Position numbers and translations under genes: made by a program. From NCBI RefSeq assembly GCF_030124175.1, contig NZ_JASKMT010000009.1:62001-126000 (forward strand): a DNA stretch of 64,000 nucleotides, in the 5' to 3' direction. Below, in pieces: positions 35,756-45,804 of this stretch. The stretch is from Streptomyces sp. 549 (GTDB taxonomy: Bacteria > Actinomycetota > Actinomycetes > Streptomycetales > Streptomycetaceae). Position 1 is the stretch's first letter. The number at the start of each line of letters is the position of its first letter. The notes beneath the pieces are model-generated. The model ran no database searches and had not been told where the DNA came from. It saw only the letters and a program-made list of their open reading frames with translations.

Positions 35756-35790
35756 CGCAGGGCGGGGCCCTCCGCCGGGGCGGGGTCGGA

Positions 35791-36876
35791 TCAGCCCGGC
35801 AGGACGGGCTGGGCGGACGGCGCCAGCACGCCGCACAGGGCGGCGCTGCCCCGGCCCTGTGCGTAGGGGTCGGTCTCGCTCGCCCGGTCGGCGTCCTCAC
35901 CGGCCAGCAGCGGACGCAGCCGGTCGTGGACCGCTCCCCCGCACGGCAGCGGTCCGGCCTGGGTGAGGCTGTGCTCGACGGACAGGCGGCGTTCGCGCAG
36001 GTCGGCCCGGTCGAAGTGCATGCGCAGCTCACGGCGGACGGTGAACAGCGAAGCCTCCTGGCCGGGCGGGGCGTCCGCCGGTCGGAGCGCGTAGACCAGC
36101 ACGTGGTCGGCGGTGACCTCCAGCGCGTCCTCACCGGACTGGACGACGTGCAGCGTGCCGCGCACCCGTACCCCCGGGTCGGCCAGCTCGACCCGTGCCG
36201 CGTCGAACCGCACCAGCCAGCCCGTCGCCAGGTGCCGGCCGTCCGCCGCGGGGCTGCGCATGCTCCGGTCGAACTGCTGGTGCTGCGCCGGGGTGAGCAG
36301 GGCACGCACGGGCTCCTCCGCGCCGCCGGTGAGCACCTGCGGCGACAGCGAGGACTCCACCACGTAGGTCTTCGCCATGGTGAGGGCTGCGAGCACCTGC
36401 TCCGGTGAGAACCGGGTGGTCCGCTCCGCGGCCGGCAGCACGATGCCCTCGGCGCCGATGTCGAAGCGCGCCGCCGGACTGTTCTCGAACAGGTCCGCCG
36501 GATCGGAGCCCGGTACCGCGCCGCGCGGCGCGAGCGGGACGACGGCGGCACGCAGCGGCTCCGCGGGGCGGACGACGGGTTCCTGGTAGGGCGTGCTCAC
36601 TCCCATCCAGATCGCCGCGCCGAAGGCCAGCACGATGAGCAGCATCAGCAGCAGGCCCTGACCGGTGGGCCTGCGGGTGGTGGGCAGCCTGCGCACGGCC
36701 GACTCGGGCAGCGGGCGCACCGGGGTCTCGCGGTGGTCCTCCAGCCGTTCCCTTGCGGAGAACTCCTGGAGGCGCGCATCCCGCACGAAGGTCTCGTCGA
36801 AGACGGTGGCACGCAGTTCGTCGTCGTCGCTTGCTCCGGAAGGCGAGCCCTCAGGTGGGTTTCCACGCCCGGTCAT
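35791..36876 (-). CDS. Single-pass membrane protein of unknown function
   Basis: 361-aa protein. A cytoplasmic N-terminus of about 70 residues (with DDDELRATVFDETFVRDA) is followed by one membrane helix (GLLLMLLIVLAFGAAIWMG) and an extracytoplasmic domain of about 270 residues with two cysteines (LPCGGAV, LCGVL) that could pair. The DELRATVFDETFVRDA-type motif also begins the next gene upstream (ASLVLDEEFVRTASVHEPSA), so the two are paralogues in their N-termini. TACCCT lies 6 nt before the ATG (leaderless). Confidence 0.8.
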   Translation of the reverse strand: MTGRGNPPEGSPSGASDDDELRATVFDETFVRDARLQEFSARERLEDHRETPVRPLPESAVRRLPTTRRPTGQGLLLMLLIVLAFGAAIWMGVSTPYQEPVVRPAEPLRAAVVPLAPRGAVPGSDPADLFENSPAARFDIGAEGIVLPAAERTTRFSPEQVLAALTMAKTYVVESSLSPQVLTGGAEEPVRALLTPAQHQQFDRSMRSPAADGRHLATGWLVRFDAARVELADPGVRVRGTLHVVQSGEDALEVTADHVLVYALRPADAPPGQEASLFTVRRELRMHFDRADLRERRLSVEHSLTQAGPLPCGGAVHDRLRPLLAGEDADRASETDPYAQGRGSAALCGVLAPSAQPVLPG

Positions 36877-36966
36877 ACGAACAGGGTAGGCACCTGCGGC
36901 GGATCGTAAACGCCCCAGGACCGGGCGACTTCGCGCCAGGCGGCGGCGCGCCCGGTCAGCCGCCGT

Positions 36967-37578
36967 TCAGCCGTTGTCGGGTTCGGCGGCGGCGGAGGAG
37001 ATGGTGGGTGTGCCGGTGTCCGCGGACACCGAGGGCAGCGCGCCGGGCGGGGCGTTCACCGTCACGTCGACCTCCGTGGTGGCGGGCGGCGGCACCGACT
37101 CGTCGGGCTCGCCGCCGGAACCCCGGTAGACGGCGGCGAACGCCATGGCGACCATGCCGACGCCCATCACCACGGCGAGCACCCAGGCGACCGGCCGCTG
37201 CCAGCGGATCGGTTCGCGGGCGAACGGGGCGCGGTTCTCGCGCTCCCACGCGTACTCCGCGTACTCGGGGTCCTCGCGGGCGAAGCGGCGCGCGTCGTCC
37301 GGGTCCCCGTAGACGTAGCCGCCCACCGGGCCTCGGTCGTACTCGTCCGGATGCCGCTGGGCCAGGCCCTCTTCGAAGAGTTGCTGAGCCTCCGCCTCGG
37401 CCCGGGCCCGGGCGGCGGCCAGCATGCGTTCCTCGGCGCTGGGCTCGTGGACCGACGCGGTCCGCACGAACTCCTCGTCGAGCACCAGGGAGGCGAACGC
37501 GTCGTCCGCCGCCCTGTCGTCGCGGTCATCGGGCTCCTCGCCGTCCGGGAACGGCTGGCCTCCCACCTCGTCCGGCAT
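36967..37578 (-). CDS. Single-pass membrane protein, paralogue of its neighbour
   Basis: 203-aa protein. The N-terminus has VLDEEFVRTASVHEPSAEER, similar to the start of the 35791 gene; the middle is Arg/Glu-rich with tyrosines (EDPEYAEYAWERENR), then one membrane helix (VAWVLAVVMGVGMVAMAFA) and a short Pro/Thr/Ser-rich outer tail. Function unknown. TACGCT lies 7 nt before ATG 37578, indicating leaderless transcription, so the longer start at 37632 is rejected. Confidence 0.78.
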   Translation of the reverse strand: MPDEVGGQPFPDGEEPDDRDDRAADDAFASLVLDEEFVRTASVHEPSAEERMLAAARARAEAEAQQLFEEGLAQRHPDEYDRGPVGGYVYGDPDDARRFAREDPEYAEYAWERENRAPFAREPIRWQRPVAWVLAVVMGVGMVAMAFAAVYRGSGGEPDESVPPPATTEVDVTVNAPPGALPSVSADTGTPTISSAAAEPDNG

Positions 37579-37674
37579 ATTGTCCAGCGTAGACCGGTCC
37601 GGGCGGTGAGGGCAGGGGGAAGCCGAATTCACCCACTGCCCGGGGACGGGCGCGGCCCGTCCCCGGGGGGCGGG

Positions 37675-38940
37675 TCAGTGGCGGGTGTGGCCGTCGCCGG
37701 TGACGACGTACTTGGTGGAGGTCAGCTCCGGCAGGCCCATCGGGCCGCGGGCGTGCAGCTTCTGGGTGGAGATGCCGATCTCGGCGCCGAACCCGAACTG
37801 GCTGCCGTCGGTGAACCGGGTGGAGGCGTTGACCATGACGGCGGTGGAGTCGACCAGTGCGACGAAGCGCCGGGCGGCGGCGGTGTCGCCGGTGACGATG
37901 GCCTCGGTGTGCCCGGACGTCCAGCGCCGGATGTGCTCGACCGCGGCGTCCAGGTCGGGCACCACGGCGGCGGCGATGTCGTGGGACAGGTACTCGGTGG
38001 CCCAGTCCTCCTCGGTGGCGGCGACCACCGCGTCACCGGCCTTCTGCCAGTGCGCGTCACCGTGCACGGTGACGCCGGCCTCGGCGAGAGCCGCCAGCGC
38101 GCGGGGGAGGAACGCGTCGGCGATGCCCTGGTGCACCAGCACGGTCTCGGCGGCGTTGCACACGCTGGGCCGCTGGGCCTTGGAGTTGACCAGGATGTCG
38201 ACGGCCATGTCCAGGTCCGCACGCTCGTCGACGTAGACGTGGCAGTTTCCGACACCCGTCTCGATGACCGGGACGGTGGAGCCCTCCACGACGGCCTTGA
38301 TGAGCGAGGCACCGCCGCGCGGGATGAGCACGTCCACCAGGCCGCGGGCCGTCATCAGCTCGGTGACGCTGTCCCGGGACTCGCCCGGCACCAGCTGCAC
38401 CGCGTCGGCCGGCAGCCCGGCTCCGGCGACCGCGTCCCGCACCACCTCCACCAGGGCGGTGTTCGACGCGTACGCCGAGGAGGAGCCGCGCAGCAGGACC
38501 GCGTTGCCGGACTTCAGGCAGAGCGCCGCGGCGTCCACGGTCACGTTGGGACGCGCCTCGTAGATGATGCCGACCACTCCGAGCGGGACGCGGACCTGGC
38601 GCAGCTCCAGCCCGTTGGGCAGCGTCGAGCCGCGAACCACCTCGCCGACCGGGTCGGGCAGCGCCACCACGTCGCGCACGTCGGAGGCGATGGCGGCGAC
38701 CCGCTCGGGCGTGAGGGTGAGGCGGTCGACGATGCCCTCCGCGGTGCCGGCCGCGCGGGCCCGCTCGACGTCGCGCCGGTTCGCCTCGGTGATCTCGTCC
38801 GTCCGGGTGACCAGGGCGTCGGCGACGGCCAGCAGCGCGGCGTCCCGGGCGGTGCGCGGCAGCGGGGCCAGGGCGGCGGCGGCCGTCCGGGCGCGGCGGG
38901 CGGTGTCCAGTACGGGCGAGGTCTGCGGTGCGCTGCTCAT
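37675..38940 (-). CDS. proA: Glutamate-5-semialdehyde dehydrogenase (gamma-glutamyl phosphate reductase)
   Basis: NADPH-dependent second enzyme of proline synthesis, reducing gamma-glutamyl phosphate. 421 aa of the aldehyde-dehydrogenase superfamily; catalytic Cys in [10 protein letters not shown] (about residue 261), with [28 protein letters not shown] and [10 protein letters not shown] typical of ProA, and [19 protein letters not shown] at the C-terminus. TACGCT is 6 nt before ATG 38940 (leaderless). proB lies nearby but separated by the 145-aa gene, the usual Streptomyces order. Confidence 0.96.
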   Translation of the reverse strand: MSSAPQTSPVLDTARRARTAAAALAPLPRTARDAALLAVADALVTRTDEITEANRRDVERARAAGTAEGIVDRLTLTPERVAAIASDVRDVVALPDPVGEVVRGSTLPNGLELRQVRVPLGVVGIIYEARPNVTVDAAALCLKSGNAVLLRGSSSAYASNTALVEVVRDAVAGAGLPADAVQLVPGESRDSVTELMTARGLVDVLIPRGGASLIKAVVEGSTVPVIETGVGNCHVYVDERADLDMAVDILVNSKAQRPSVCNAAETVLVHQGIADAFLPRALAALAEAGVTVHGDAHWQKAGDAVVAATEEDWATEYLSHDIAAAVVPDLDAAVEHIRRWTSGHTEAIVTGDTAAARRFVALVDSTAVMVNASTRFTDGSQFGFGAEIGISTQKLHARGPMGLPELTSTKYVVTGDGHTRH

Positions 38941-39045
38941 GACGGAAGCGTAGCCAGCCGCCCGGCGCGTCCAGAACAGGGTCCACCGGTCGAGACGGGA
39001 GGGCGGCGCCCGGCCGGCGGGCGCCGGCAGCGCGGACGGGCCGTA

Positions 39046-39090
39046 ACGGGTGCGGGCCGGACGGGTGCGGGCCGGACAGGTGCGCGTCAG
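39046..39090. repeat. Three 15-bp direct repeats in the proA-39087 gene interval
   Basis: ACGGGTGCGGGCCGG occurs exactly at 39046 and 39061, and as the altered copy ACAGGTGCGCGTCAG at 39076, running into the stop codon of the next gene. Confidence 0.75.
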
Positions 39091-39524
39091 AACGGGTGCA
39101 CGCCGAGCGCGGTGGCCGGCGGCGGGCCGTAGCCCTCCGCGATCCGCTGGTGGTACGTGGGCCGGTCGATGACCTCCAGCCCGACGATCTCCCACGGCGG
39201 CAGCTTGGCCGAGGCCCGGTGCTCACCCCACAGCCGCAGCGCGACGGCCGCCGCGTCGTGCAGGTCCCGCGCCTCCTCCCAGTAGCGGATCTCGGCGTGG
39301 TCGTTGGCGTAGCGGCTGGTCAGCAGGAAGGGGTGGTCGTGGGCGAGCTGCTCCAGGGCGCGCCGCACCTCGGCGAGCGGCGCCTCCGCACCGGACACAC
39401 TGAGCGTCACGTGCCACAGCCGCGACACCTCGCGGGGGTCCGCCAGCAGCTCCCCGTCCGGCTGGGTCGGCCGGACCGCGGCCCCCCGGTGGGGGCCCGT
39501 GCCGACGCTGGCCAGTCGTCTCAC
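39087..39524 (-). CDS. Conserved hypothetical protein between proA and proB
   Basis: 145-aa soluble protein. A mixed alpha/beta central part reads [40 protein letters not shown] and [21 protein letters not shown] recall this family only as a conserved actinobacterial protein in the pro cluster, without a known activity. The start is GTG 39524, decided by GGAGG six nt upstream; the conserved part begins about 33 codons later, so the N-terminus could be shorter in homologues. Confidence 0.78.
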   Translation of the reverse strand: MRRLASVGTGPHRGAAVRPTQPDGELLADPREVSRLWHVTLSVSGAEAPLAEVRRALEQLAHDHPFLLTSRYANDHAEIRYWEEARDLHDAAAVALRLWGEHRASAKLPPWEIVGLEVIDRPTYHQRIAEGYGPPPATALGVHPF

Positions 39525-39686
39525 CGGCGGCCTCCTGGTCTGGTGCGGGTCGGGTGCTCACGTCGTTTCCGACGGAACAAAGTTGACCAGTCCAGAGGCG
39601 GCTTTGTGGCCGTTTTCCGGAAGGTGTCCGTGGAAAGGCTGCACTTTTACCGGACCCGCACACCTGTGACGGTGATGCGTCGGACG

Positions 39687-40865
39687 TCAGGACGACAGCA
39701 CGACCAGGTCGTCGCGGTGGACGATCTCCCGTTCGTACGCGGGGCCGAGTTCCCGGGCCAGGTCGCGCGTCGAGCGGCCGAGCAGCTGGGGGATCTCCCT
39801 GGCGTCGAAGTTGACCAGGCCGCGGGCGACGGCGAGTCCGCGCCCGTCGCGCAGCTCCACCGGGTCCCCGGCGGAGAAGTCGCCCTCGACCCGCTCCACG
39901 CCAGCGGGCAGCAGCGAGGTGCGGCGCTGCACCACGGCAGCCACGGCGCCGTCGTCCAGGACCAGCGCGCCGCGCGGGGTGGAGGCGTGGGCCAGCCACA
40001 GCAGCCGGTCCGTCGAGCGGCGCCCGGTGCGGTGGAAGAAGGTGCCGGTGGGCCGGCCGGCCAGGGCGTCGGCGGCACGGCTGGCGGAGGTGAGCACCAC
40101 GGGCACCCCTGCTCCGGTGGCGATCCTGGCGGCGTCCACCTTGGTCACCATGCCGCCGGTACCGACCCCGGCCTGTCCCACGCTGCCCAGCGAGACCCCC
40201 GCCAGGTCGGCGGGACCGCGCACCTCGGCGAGACGGCTGGTGCCCGGCGTGCTGGGGTCCCCGTCGTAGAGGCCGTCCACGTCGGAGAGCAGGACGAGCA
40301 GGTCGGCGCGGACCAGGTGGGCGACGAGGGCGGCCAGCCGGTCGTTGTCGCCGAACCGGATCTCGTCCGTGGCCACCGTGTCGTTCTCGTTGACGACCGG
40401 CACGGCCCCCATCACCAGCAGCTGCTCAAGGGTGCGGAAGGCGTTGCGGTAGTGGCCGCGGCGGCTGGTGTCGTCGGAGGTGAGCAGCACCTGCCCGACC
40501 CGGCGGCCGTAGCGGGCGAAGGAGGCCGTGTACCGGGCCACGAGCAGGCCCTGGCCGACGCTGGCGGCGGCCTGCTGGCGAGCGAGGTCGCGGGGGCGGC
40601 GGTCGAGCCCCAGCGGGGAGAGGCCGGCGGCGATGGCCCCGGAGGACACCAGCACGATCTCCTTGGCGCCCTCGGCCCCTTCCGCTTCCTCGGACCCGCG
40701 GGCGCCGTAGGCGGCGAGCACGTCCACGAGAGCGTCCACCCGGTCAGCGTCGAGGCCGCCCGACGCGGTGGTCAGCGACGACGAGCCCACCTTCACGACG
40801 ACTCTGCGCGCCGCCAGCACCTCGGCCCGCGTCCCGTCCGCCTGCTCCGCACCCGCCGCTGCCAC
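39687..40865 (-). CDS. proB: Glutamate 5-kinase
   Basis: First committed enzyme of proline synthesis; phosphorylates L-glutamate and is feedback-inhibited by proline. The 392-aa protein has the amino-acid-kinase domain (VVVKVGSSSLT, VSSGAIAAG, VVNENDTVATDEIRFGDNDRLAAL in parts, GTGGMVTKVDAARIA) and a C-terminal PUA domain (GALVLDDGAVAAVVQRR, DFDAREIP-like VNFDAREIPQLLG). GTG 40865 is chosen because GGGG lies 6 nt upstream; the frame is open much further but not conserved. Often follows obg in actinobacteria, and here obg is 2.6 kb away. Confidence 0.95.
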   Translation of the reverse strand: MAAAGAEQADGTRAEVLAARRVVVKVGSSSLTTASGGLDADRVDALVDVLAAYGARGSEEAEGAEGAKEIVLVSSGAIAAGLSPLGLDRRPRDLARQQAAASVGQGLLVARYTASFARYGRRVGQVLLTSDDTSRRGHYRNAFRTLEQLLVMGAVPVVNENDTVATDEIRFGDNDRLAALVAHLVRADLLVLLSDVDGLYDGDPSTPGTSRLAEVRGPADLAGVSLGSVGQAGVGTGGMVTKVDAARIATGAGVPVVLTSASRAADALAGRPTGTFFHRTGRRSTDRLLWLAHASTPRGALVLDDGAVAAVVQRRTSLLPAGVERVEGDFSAGDPVELRDGRGLAVARGLVNFDAREIPQLLGRSTRDLARELGPAYEREIVHRDDLVVLSS

Positions 40866-41121
40866 CGGTACCCCTGCACTGTGTCGTGTTGTCGTTCGTG
40901 CCGCCGTGCGTGCCGTCGTCCGGCCGTCGGCTGATTCTGGTCGTCGGGCGCAATGTAACGCGAGGCGGCCCGGCGACGCGCGGCCGGTCCAGCCGCCGGA
41001 CGCGCCCAGCGCCCGGAGTGGGCAGGCCGGGCGCAAGGGAGGAGGGGTGACCTCCCGTAGAATCAGGGCCGTTGTCGCTCGCTCCGCACGTTCGTCACAC
41101 CGTGTGCTTGATCACCGGGAA

Positions 41122-41150
41122 TTGTCACGCGCAGCGCTTCCGCATACGGT
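41122..41150 (+). promoter_or_regulatory. Promoter of the TagF-like gene
   Basis: TTGTCA (41122-41127), 17-bp spacer, TACGGT (41145-41150). It predicts transcription from about 41157, 63 nt before the GTG. A second -10-like TAGAAT is at 41058-41063 without a matching -35. The 354-bp interval 40866-41219 holds no gene I can support. Confidence 0.55.
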
Positions 41151-41219
41151 CGGGGGTCACTCCGGTCGACCCCACGTCCGACCGCCCCATCCGATCGCCT
41201 CCTGCCAGGAGCCCAGCCC

Positions 41220-43325
41220 GTGCCGTTCGCCGGACTCGTTTCCCGCCGCGTAGGACAGCTCTCCGCCCTCCTCGCGATGCTGGTGTTCTTCTCCGCCCAG
41301 CTCGCCGGGGCCCTGCTGCCCAACGTCCCCCTGTTCATCGCCGCCTCCGCGGCGGGCTTCACCCTCGACCTGTACCTCCACCACAGGCAGCCCGGCCTGC
41401 TGGCGCTGCTGGGCAGAGTCCGCTTCGACGTGCCGACCCGGCAGTTGCTGCGCGACATGCTGCTGGTGATCGGACTGGTCCAGGCGCCGGGCATCGACCC
41501 GCTGGCCGAGGCCCCGCTCGTCCTGATGCTGATGGGCGCCTACGCGGCCCACTTCGCCTGCCAGGCGGTGGCCCTGCTGGTGCGGCGCAACCGCACGCTG
41601 CCGATCCTCACCCGCAACATCGACACCACCGCCATGCGGCTGTCGGCCGCTCCCCCGCGGATCCTCGCCAGGCAGCCCAGCCGGCGGCTGCTGCACTTCA
41701 TGGCCCCCGCCACCGCCGGCCTGCTGGGCACCGCGGCCACCCAGGAGGTGCTGTGGGGCGCGGTCGGCGTCGCGTCCAGCCTCACGCTGTTCGTCGCCGG
41801 TACCGTGCTGCTGGGCACCTGGATGCTGCCCGGCAAGCGCACCCCGACCGAGCGGGAGGCGCTGGCCTGGCTGGACAAGTGGCTGGCGTCGTACAAGCCG
41901 ACGGTCGCCATGTACTTCTCCGGCGGACCCACGTCGGCCTACCAGGCGAACATGTGGCTCTCCACGCTCGCCGAGCTGGACGCCAAGCCGCTGATCGTGC
42001 TGCGTGAACGCTTCATGATGCAGAAGATCGAGGCGACGGACGTGCCCGTCGTGTGCATCCCCAAGGTGGCCAACCTGATGTCGCTGGAGCACTCGTCGCT
42101 GAAGACGATGCTGCACCCGGCGAACTCCGGCAAGACCTCGCAGGTGCTGCGCATCCCCTCGATCAAGCACGCCTTCATCAACCACGGCGAGAGCGACAAG
42201 CTCTCCAGCTGCAACCCCTACGCCAAGGCCTACGACGAGGTGTGGGTCGCCGGCCCCGCCGCCCGCGCCCGGTACCAGCTCGCCGAGATCGGGGTGGACG
42301 ACCACGACGTGGTCGAGGTGGGACGGCCGCAGCTGGCACCGATCAAGCCGTACGCGGGCGCGCCCACCGGCGCGTTCACCACGGTGCTCTACGCCCCCAC
42401 GTGGGAGGGCTGGACGGACGACCCGGGCAACACCTCCGTCATCCTGGCCGGCGAGAACATCGTGCGCGCGCTGCTCGCCGACCCGGCCGTCCGGCTGCTG
42501 TACAAGCCGCACCCGATGACCGGTTCCGTCGACCCGCGTGCGGGCGCGGCGAACGCCCGCATCCAGGCCCTCATCCACGAGGCCAACGCGCGCCGCGCCG
42601 CTGAGCCCGGCCGCTCGCGCCCCGGCGCCGCGGCGCTCGCCGAGCTGGACCGCAGCACCCGGGAGCTGGAGCGGATCGCCACGGCCACGTTCCGCGAGAG
42701 CGCCGACGACGTGGAGCGCATGATGATCCAGGCCACGCCCGGGGCCGACCGGGCGAAGGCCGTCACCGAGGCGACCGCCGAGTGGGAGGCCGCGTACTGG
42801 GCCTCGCTGCCGGAGTGGGAGCACCAGGTCATCACCGACGTCCGGCCCGGCATCTACGCCTGCTTCAACCAGGCCGACCTGCTGGTCAGCGACGTCTCCA
42901 GCGTCGTCTCCGACTACCTGAGCAGCGAGAAGCCCTACGCGGTGGCCAACACCAGCGGCCTGTCGGAGGAGGAGTTCCGGGCCGGTTTCCCGACGGTCCG
43001 CGCGGCGACCGTGCTCAGCCCCGCGGCGGACGCCGTCCCCGCGCTGCTGGCCGCGGTCCGCGACCCGGAGCAGGACACCTTCGCGGCCGAGCGGGCCGCG
43101 CTGAAGGTGCACCTGCTCGGGCCCGCCGACCCGCCGTCCATCGAGCGCTTCAACCAGGCCGTGGCCGACCTGCGCGGCAAGGCGGACGAGCGGCGCCGGC
43201 GGATCGCCGAGCGGCTCACCGAGATCCCCGGGCAGCGCGAGCTGGACGGCATGGACACCTTCGCCGCCGCCTCGGAGAACGACAGCGACGGCACCGAGCT
43301 GTCCGAGGACTCGATCATCGCCTAG
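41220..43325 (+). CDS. TagF-like membrane glycosyl/glycerophosphotransferase
   Basis: 701-aa protein. About six hydrophobic segments fill the first 215 residues (LSALLAMLVFFSAQLAGALL; VLMLMGAYAAHFACQAVALL; SLTLFVAGTVLLGTWMLP). The rest is a GT-B-type domain like CDP-glycerol glycerophosphotransferase: HAFINHGESDK, VAGPAARARYQ, LYAPTWEGW, LLYKPHPMTG and LLVSDVSSVVSDYLSSEKPY, the last two being the donor-site motifs. The role is probably transfer of teichoic-acid-like wall polymer units at the membrane. GTG 41220 has AGGAG eight nt upstream. Ends in an acidic tail. Confidence 0.84.
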   Translation: MPFAGLVSRRVGQLSALLAMLVFFSAQLAGALLPNVPLFIAASAAGFTLDLYLHHRQPGLLALLGRVRFDVPTRQLLRDMLLVIGLVQAPGIDPLAEAPLVLMLMGAYAAHFACQAVALLVRRNRTLPILTRNIDTTAMRLSAAPPRILARQPSRRLLHFMAPATAGLLGTAATQEVLWGAVGVASSLTLFVAGTVLLGTWMLPGKRTPTEREALAWLDKWLASYKPTVAMYFSGGPTSAYQANMWLSTLAELDAKPLIVLRERFMMQKIEATDVPVVCIPKVANLMSLEHSSLKTMLHPANSGKTSQVLRIPSIKHAFINHGESDKLSSCNPYAKAYDEVWVAGPAARARYQLAEIGVDDHDVVEVGRPQLAPIKPYAGAPTGAFTTVLYAPTWEGWTDDPGNTSVILAGENIVRALLADPAVRLLYKPHPMTGSVDPRAGAANARIQALIHEANARRAAEPGRSRPGAAALAELDRSTRELERIATATFRESADDVERMMIQATPGADRAKAVTEATAEWEAAYWASLPEWEHQVITDVRPGIYACFNQADLLVSDVSSVVSDYLSSEKPYAVANTSGLSEEEFRAGFPTVRAATVLSPAADAVPALLAAVRDPEQDTFAAERAALKVHLLGPADPPSIERFNQAVADLRGKADERRRRIAERLTEIPGQRELDGMDTFAAASENDSDGTELSEDSIIA

Positions 43326-43386
43326 GCCCGCACGCTCTGGGTGGCTGGGCGTCTGGGCACGACGGCGGCACAGGACCCGCCTGCAC

Positions 43387-43435
43387 AAAGGCCGGTGGGC
43401 CCGGAGGCGAGTCGCCTCCGGGCCCACCGGCCTTT
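43387..43435. terminator. Bidirectional terminator between the TagF-like gene and obg
   Basis: Arms 43390-43409 and 43413-43432 form a perfect 20-bp stem with a 3-nt loop. It is flanked by AAA on one side and TTT on the other, so it can act on both convergent genes. Confidence 0.92.
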
Positions 43436-43451
43436 CCGATACCGGCCGCCC

Positions 43452-44891
43452 TCACGCGAAGGGGTCGAAGTCCCGGTACTCCTGCTCGCTGTCGGTCAGC
43501 TCCGCGTCACGGTCCCGGCGGCGCTGCGCCGCGGGCCGCGGGGCCTCCATGCGGTGGTCCTCGCCGCGTCGGCCGAGCATCTCGGCGCCGGCGGACATGG
43601 TCGGCTCCCAGTCGAAGACGACCGCGTTGTCGTCGCTGCCGATGGCCACGCCGTCCCCCTCCCGGGCGCCGGCCTTGACCAGCGCGTCCTCCACGCCGAG
43701 GCGGTTGAGCCGGTCGGCGAGGTAGCCGACGGCCTCGTCGTTCTGGAAGTCGGTCTGCCGCACCCAGCGCTCGGGCTTCTCGCCGCGCACCCGGAACAGG
43801 CCGTCGTCCTCGCGGGAGACGGTGAAGCCGGTGTCGTCGACGGCCTTCGGACGGATGACCACCCGGGTCGACTCGTCCTTGGGCTTGGCCGCCCGCGCCT
43901 CGTCCACGATGCCGGCGAGTGCGAAGGACAGCTCCTTCAGCCCGTGGCGGGACACCGCGGACACCTCGAACACGCGGTAGCCGCGGCGCTCCAGGTCGGG
44001 GCGGATCATGTCGGCGAGGTCCTGCCCGTCGGGCACGTCCACCTTGTTCAGGGCGACGACTCGCGGCCGGTCGCCGAGCCCGCCGTACTGGGCGAGTTCG
44101 GCCTCGATGACGTCCAGGTCGGAGACCGGGTCCCGGTCGGACTCCAGCGTCGCGCAGTCCAGCACGTGCACCAGCACCGAGCAGCGCTCGACGTGCCGCA
44201 GGAACTCCAGGCCCAGGCCGCGGCCCTCACTGGCGCCCGGGATGAGACCGGGCACGTCGGCGACGGTGTAGACCGTCGAGCCGGCGGTGACGACGCCCAG
44301 GTTCGGCACGAGCGTGGTGAAGGGGTAGTCGGCGATCTTCGGCTTGGCCGCGGACAGCACCGAGATCAGCGAGGACTTGCCTGCCGAGGGGTAGCCGACC
44401 AGGGCGACGTCGGCGACCGTCTTGAGTTCCAGGCTCACGTCGCGCGTCTCGCCGGGCTCACCGAGCAGGGCGAAGCCGGGGGCCTTGCGGCGGGCGGAGG
44501 CCAGCGCCGCGTTGCCCAGGCCGCCGCGACCACCCTGGCCTGCGACGAAGGTGGTGCCCTGGCCGACCAGGTCGGCCAGCACGTTGCCGTCCCGGTCGAG
44601 CACGACGGTGCCGTCGGGCACCGGCAGGACGAGGTCCTCGCCGCTGGCGCCCATGCGGTTGCCGCCCTCGCCGGGCTTGCCGCTGGTGGCCTTGCGGTGC
44701 GGGCTGTGGTGGTAGTCCAGCAGCGTCGTGACGTCCTGGTCGACGACCAGGATCACGTCACCGCCCCGGCCGCCGTTGCCGCCGTCGGGGCCGCCGAGCG
44801 GTTTGAACTTCTCCCGGTGCACGGAGGCGCAGCCGTGGCCACCGCTACCCGCGGCGATGTGCAGCTCGACGCGGTCCACGAAGGTGGTCAT
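43452..44891 (-). CDS. obg: GTPase ObgE/CgtA
   Basis: Essential ribosome-assembly GTPase; in Streptomyces Obg also affects the onset of aerial mycelium. 479 aa. Glycine-rich Obg fold ([53 protein letters not shown]), G domain ([45 protein letters not shown]) and an actinobacterial OCT domain ([15 protein letters not shown]), with an acidic C-terminal tail. ATG 44891 has GGAGG 8 nt upstream. Follows rpmA in the conserved rplU-rpmA-obg order. Confidence 0.96.
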   Translation of the reverse strand: MTTFVDRVELHIAAGSGGHGCASVHREKFKPLGGPDGGNGGRGGDVILVVDQDVTTLLDYHHSPHRKATSGKPGEGGNRMGASGEDLVLPVPDGTVVLDRDGNVLADLVGQGTTFVAGQGGRGGLGNAALASARRKAPGFALLGEPGETRDVSLELKTVADVALVGYPSAGKSSLISVLSAAKPKIADYPFTTLVPNLGVVTAGSTVYTVADVPGLIPGASEGRGLGLEFLRHVERCSVLVHVLDCATLESDRDPVSDLDVIEAELAQYGGLGDRPRVVALNKVDVPDGQDLADMIRPDLERRGYRVFEVSAVSRHGLKELSFALAGIVDEARAAKPKDESTRVVIRPKAVDDTGFTVSREDDGLFRVRGEKPERWVRQTDFQNDEAVGYLADRLNRLGVEDALVKAGAREGDGVAIGSDDNAVVFDWEPTMSAGAEMLGRRGEDHRMEAPRPAAQRRRDRDAELTDSEQEYRDFDPFA

Positions 44892-44938
44892 GACGGATGC
44901 CTCCTGGCTGTTCTGTGGGTGTTTCTCGTAGTAACACA

Positions 44939-44986
44939 CCGAGGGCGGTACCGCTTCCCCCTGCTGGGGAGACGGTCCGCCCTCGG
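44939..44986 (-). terminator. Hairpin between rpmA and obg
   Basis: CCGAGGGCGG (44939-44948) pairs with CCGCCCTCGG (44977-44986), and inner bases extend the stem. It may end the rplU-rpmA transcript or reduce read-through into obg. Confidence 0.65.
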
Positions 44987-45014
44987 AAAGCTGCCGGATC
45001 GTGCCAGAGGCTGG

Positions 45015-45272
45015 TTACACAGCGACCGGGACGATGTTCACGACCTTGCGGCCGCGGTGGGTGCCGAACTGCACGGCACCGGCGTCCAGCGCGAACAGGG
45101 TGTCGTCGCCGCCGCGGCCGACGCCCGTGCCCGGGTGGAAGTGGGTGCCACGCTGCCGGACGATGATCTCGCCGGCGTTCACGACCTGACCACCGAAGCG
45201 CTTGACGCCGAGGCGCTGAGCGTTGGAGTCACGACCGTTCCGAGTGGACGATGCGCCCTTCTTGTGTGCCAT
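45015..45272 (-). CDS. rpmA: 50S ribosomal protein L27
   Basis: 85-aa basic protein at the peptidyl-transferase centre. It has the typical N-terminus [20 protein letters not shown] and [20 protein letters not shown], and the C-terminal [15 protein letters not shown]. There is no Firmicutes-type cleaved N-terminal extension. It lies 14 nt after rplU on the same transcript. Confidence 0.98.
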   Translation of the reverse strand: MAHKKGASSTRNGRDSNAQRLGVKRFGGQVVNAGEIIVRQRGTHFHPGTGVGRGGDDTLFALDAGAVQFGTHRGRKVVNIVPVAV

Positions 45273-45286
45273 CTCTCCTCAGTCCC

Positions 45287-45607
45287 TTACTTCGCCGGGG
45301 CGGGGATGTCGGTGACCTTCAGCGCGGTGTGCAGCTGACGGTGACCGATCCGCTTCTTGTAGCCGGTCTTGTTCTTGAACTTCTGGATGTCGATCTTGAC
45401 ACCCTTGTGGTGGTCCACGACCTCGGTCTGGACCTTCACACCGGCCAGCACCCAGGGGTCGCTGGTAACGGCCTCGCCGTCGACGACCAGCACGGTGGAG
45501 AGCTCGACGGTGTCGCCGACCTTGCTGGTGGAAATACGGTCAACCTCGATGACGTCGCCGACAGCAACCTTCTGCTGGCGCCCGCCGGTGCGCACGATTG
45601 CGTACAC
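45287..45607 (-). CDS. rplU: 50S ribosomal protein L21
   Basis: 106-aa 23S rRNA-binding protein. Shows [20 protein letters not shown] at the N-terminus and [20 protein letters not shown] near the C-terminus, the family hallmark. GTG 45607 has AGAGAG about 10 nt upstream; longer in-frame starts are unconserved. Preceded by a strong promoter (45805-45833) and a leader of about 190 nt. Confidence 0.98.
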   Translation of the reverse strand: MYAIVRTGGRQQKVAVGDVIEVDRISTSKVGDTVELSTVLVVDGEAVTSDPWVLAGVKVQTEVVDHHKGVKIDIQKFKNKTGYKKRIGHRQLHTALKVTDIPAPAK

Positions 45608-45775
45608 GCGGAACTCTCTCTCGCTCGTAGCCGGAGCTCCCGATGCCAGCCGCCCGGCACGAACCGGTGCGGACACCGTGCGTGACGTTCCGAAGGGGAC
45701 GAGCGGCCTCTCCCGGTTGCGACCGCCGAACCCGTGAGGGGGCGGAGACGTCCAGGAGGGATGTGCTCAGGAGCG

Positions 45776-45797
45776 CGGCGTGTCCAGTGACACGCCG
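45776..45797 (-). other. Hairpin at the predicted 5' end of the rplU transcript
   Basis: CGGCGTGTC (45776-45784), loop CAGT, GACACGCCG (45789-45797). The predicted transcription start is about 45798, so the stem would be the first thing in the mRNA. It could stabilise the transcript or form part of a leader for L21; alternatively it is the rne terminator, but rne ends on the other side at 45883 and is transcribed toward it. Confidence 0.45.
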
Positions 45798-45804
45798 ACG
45801 GTCA

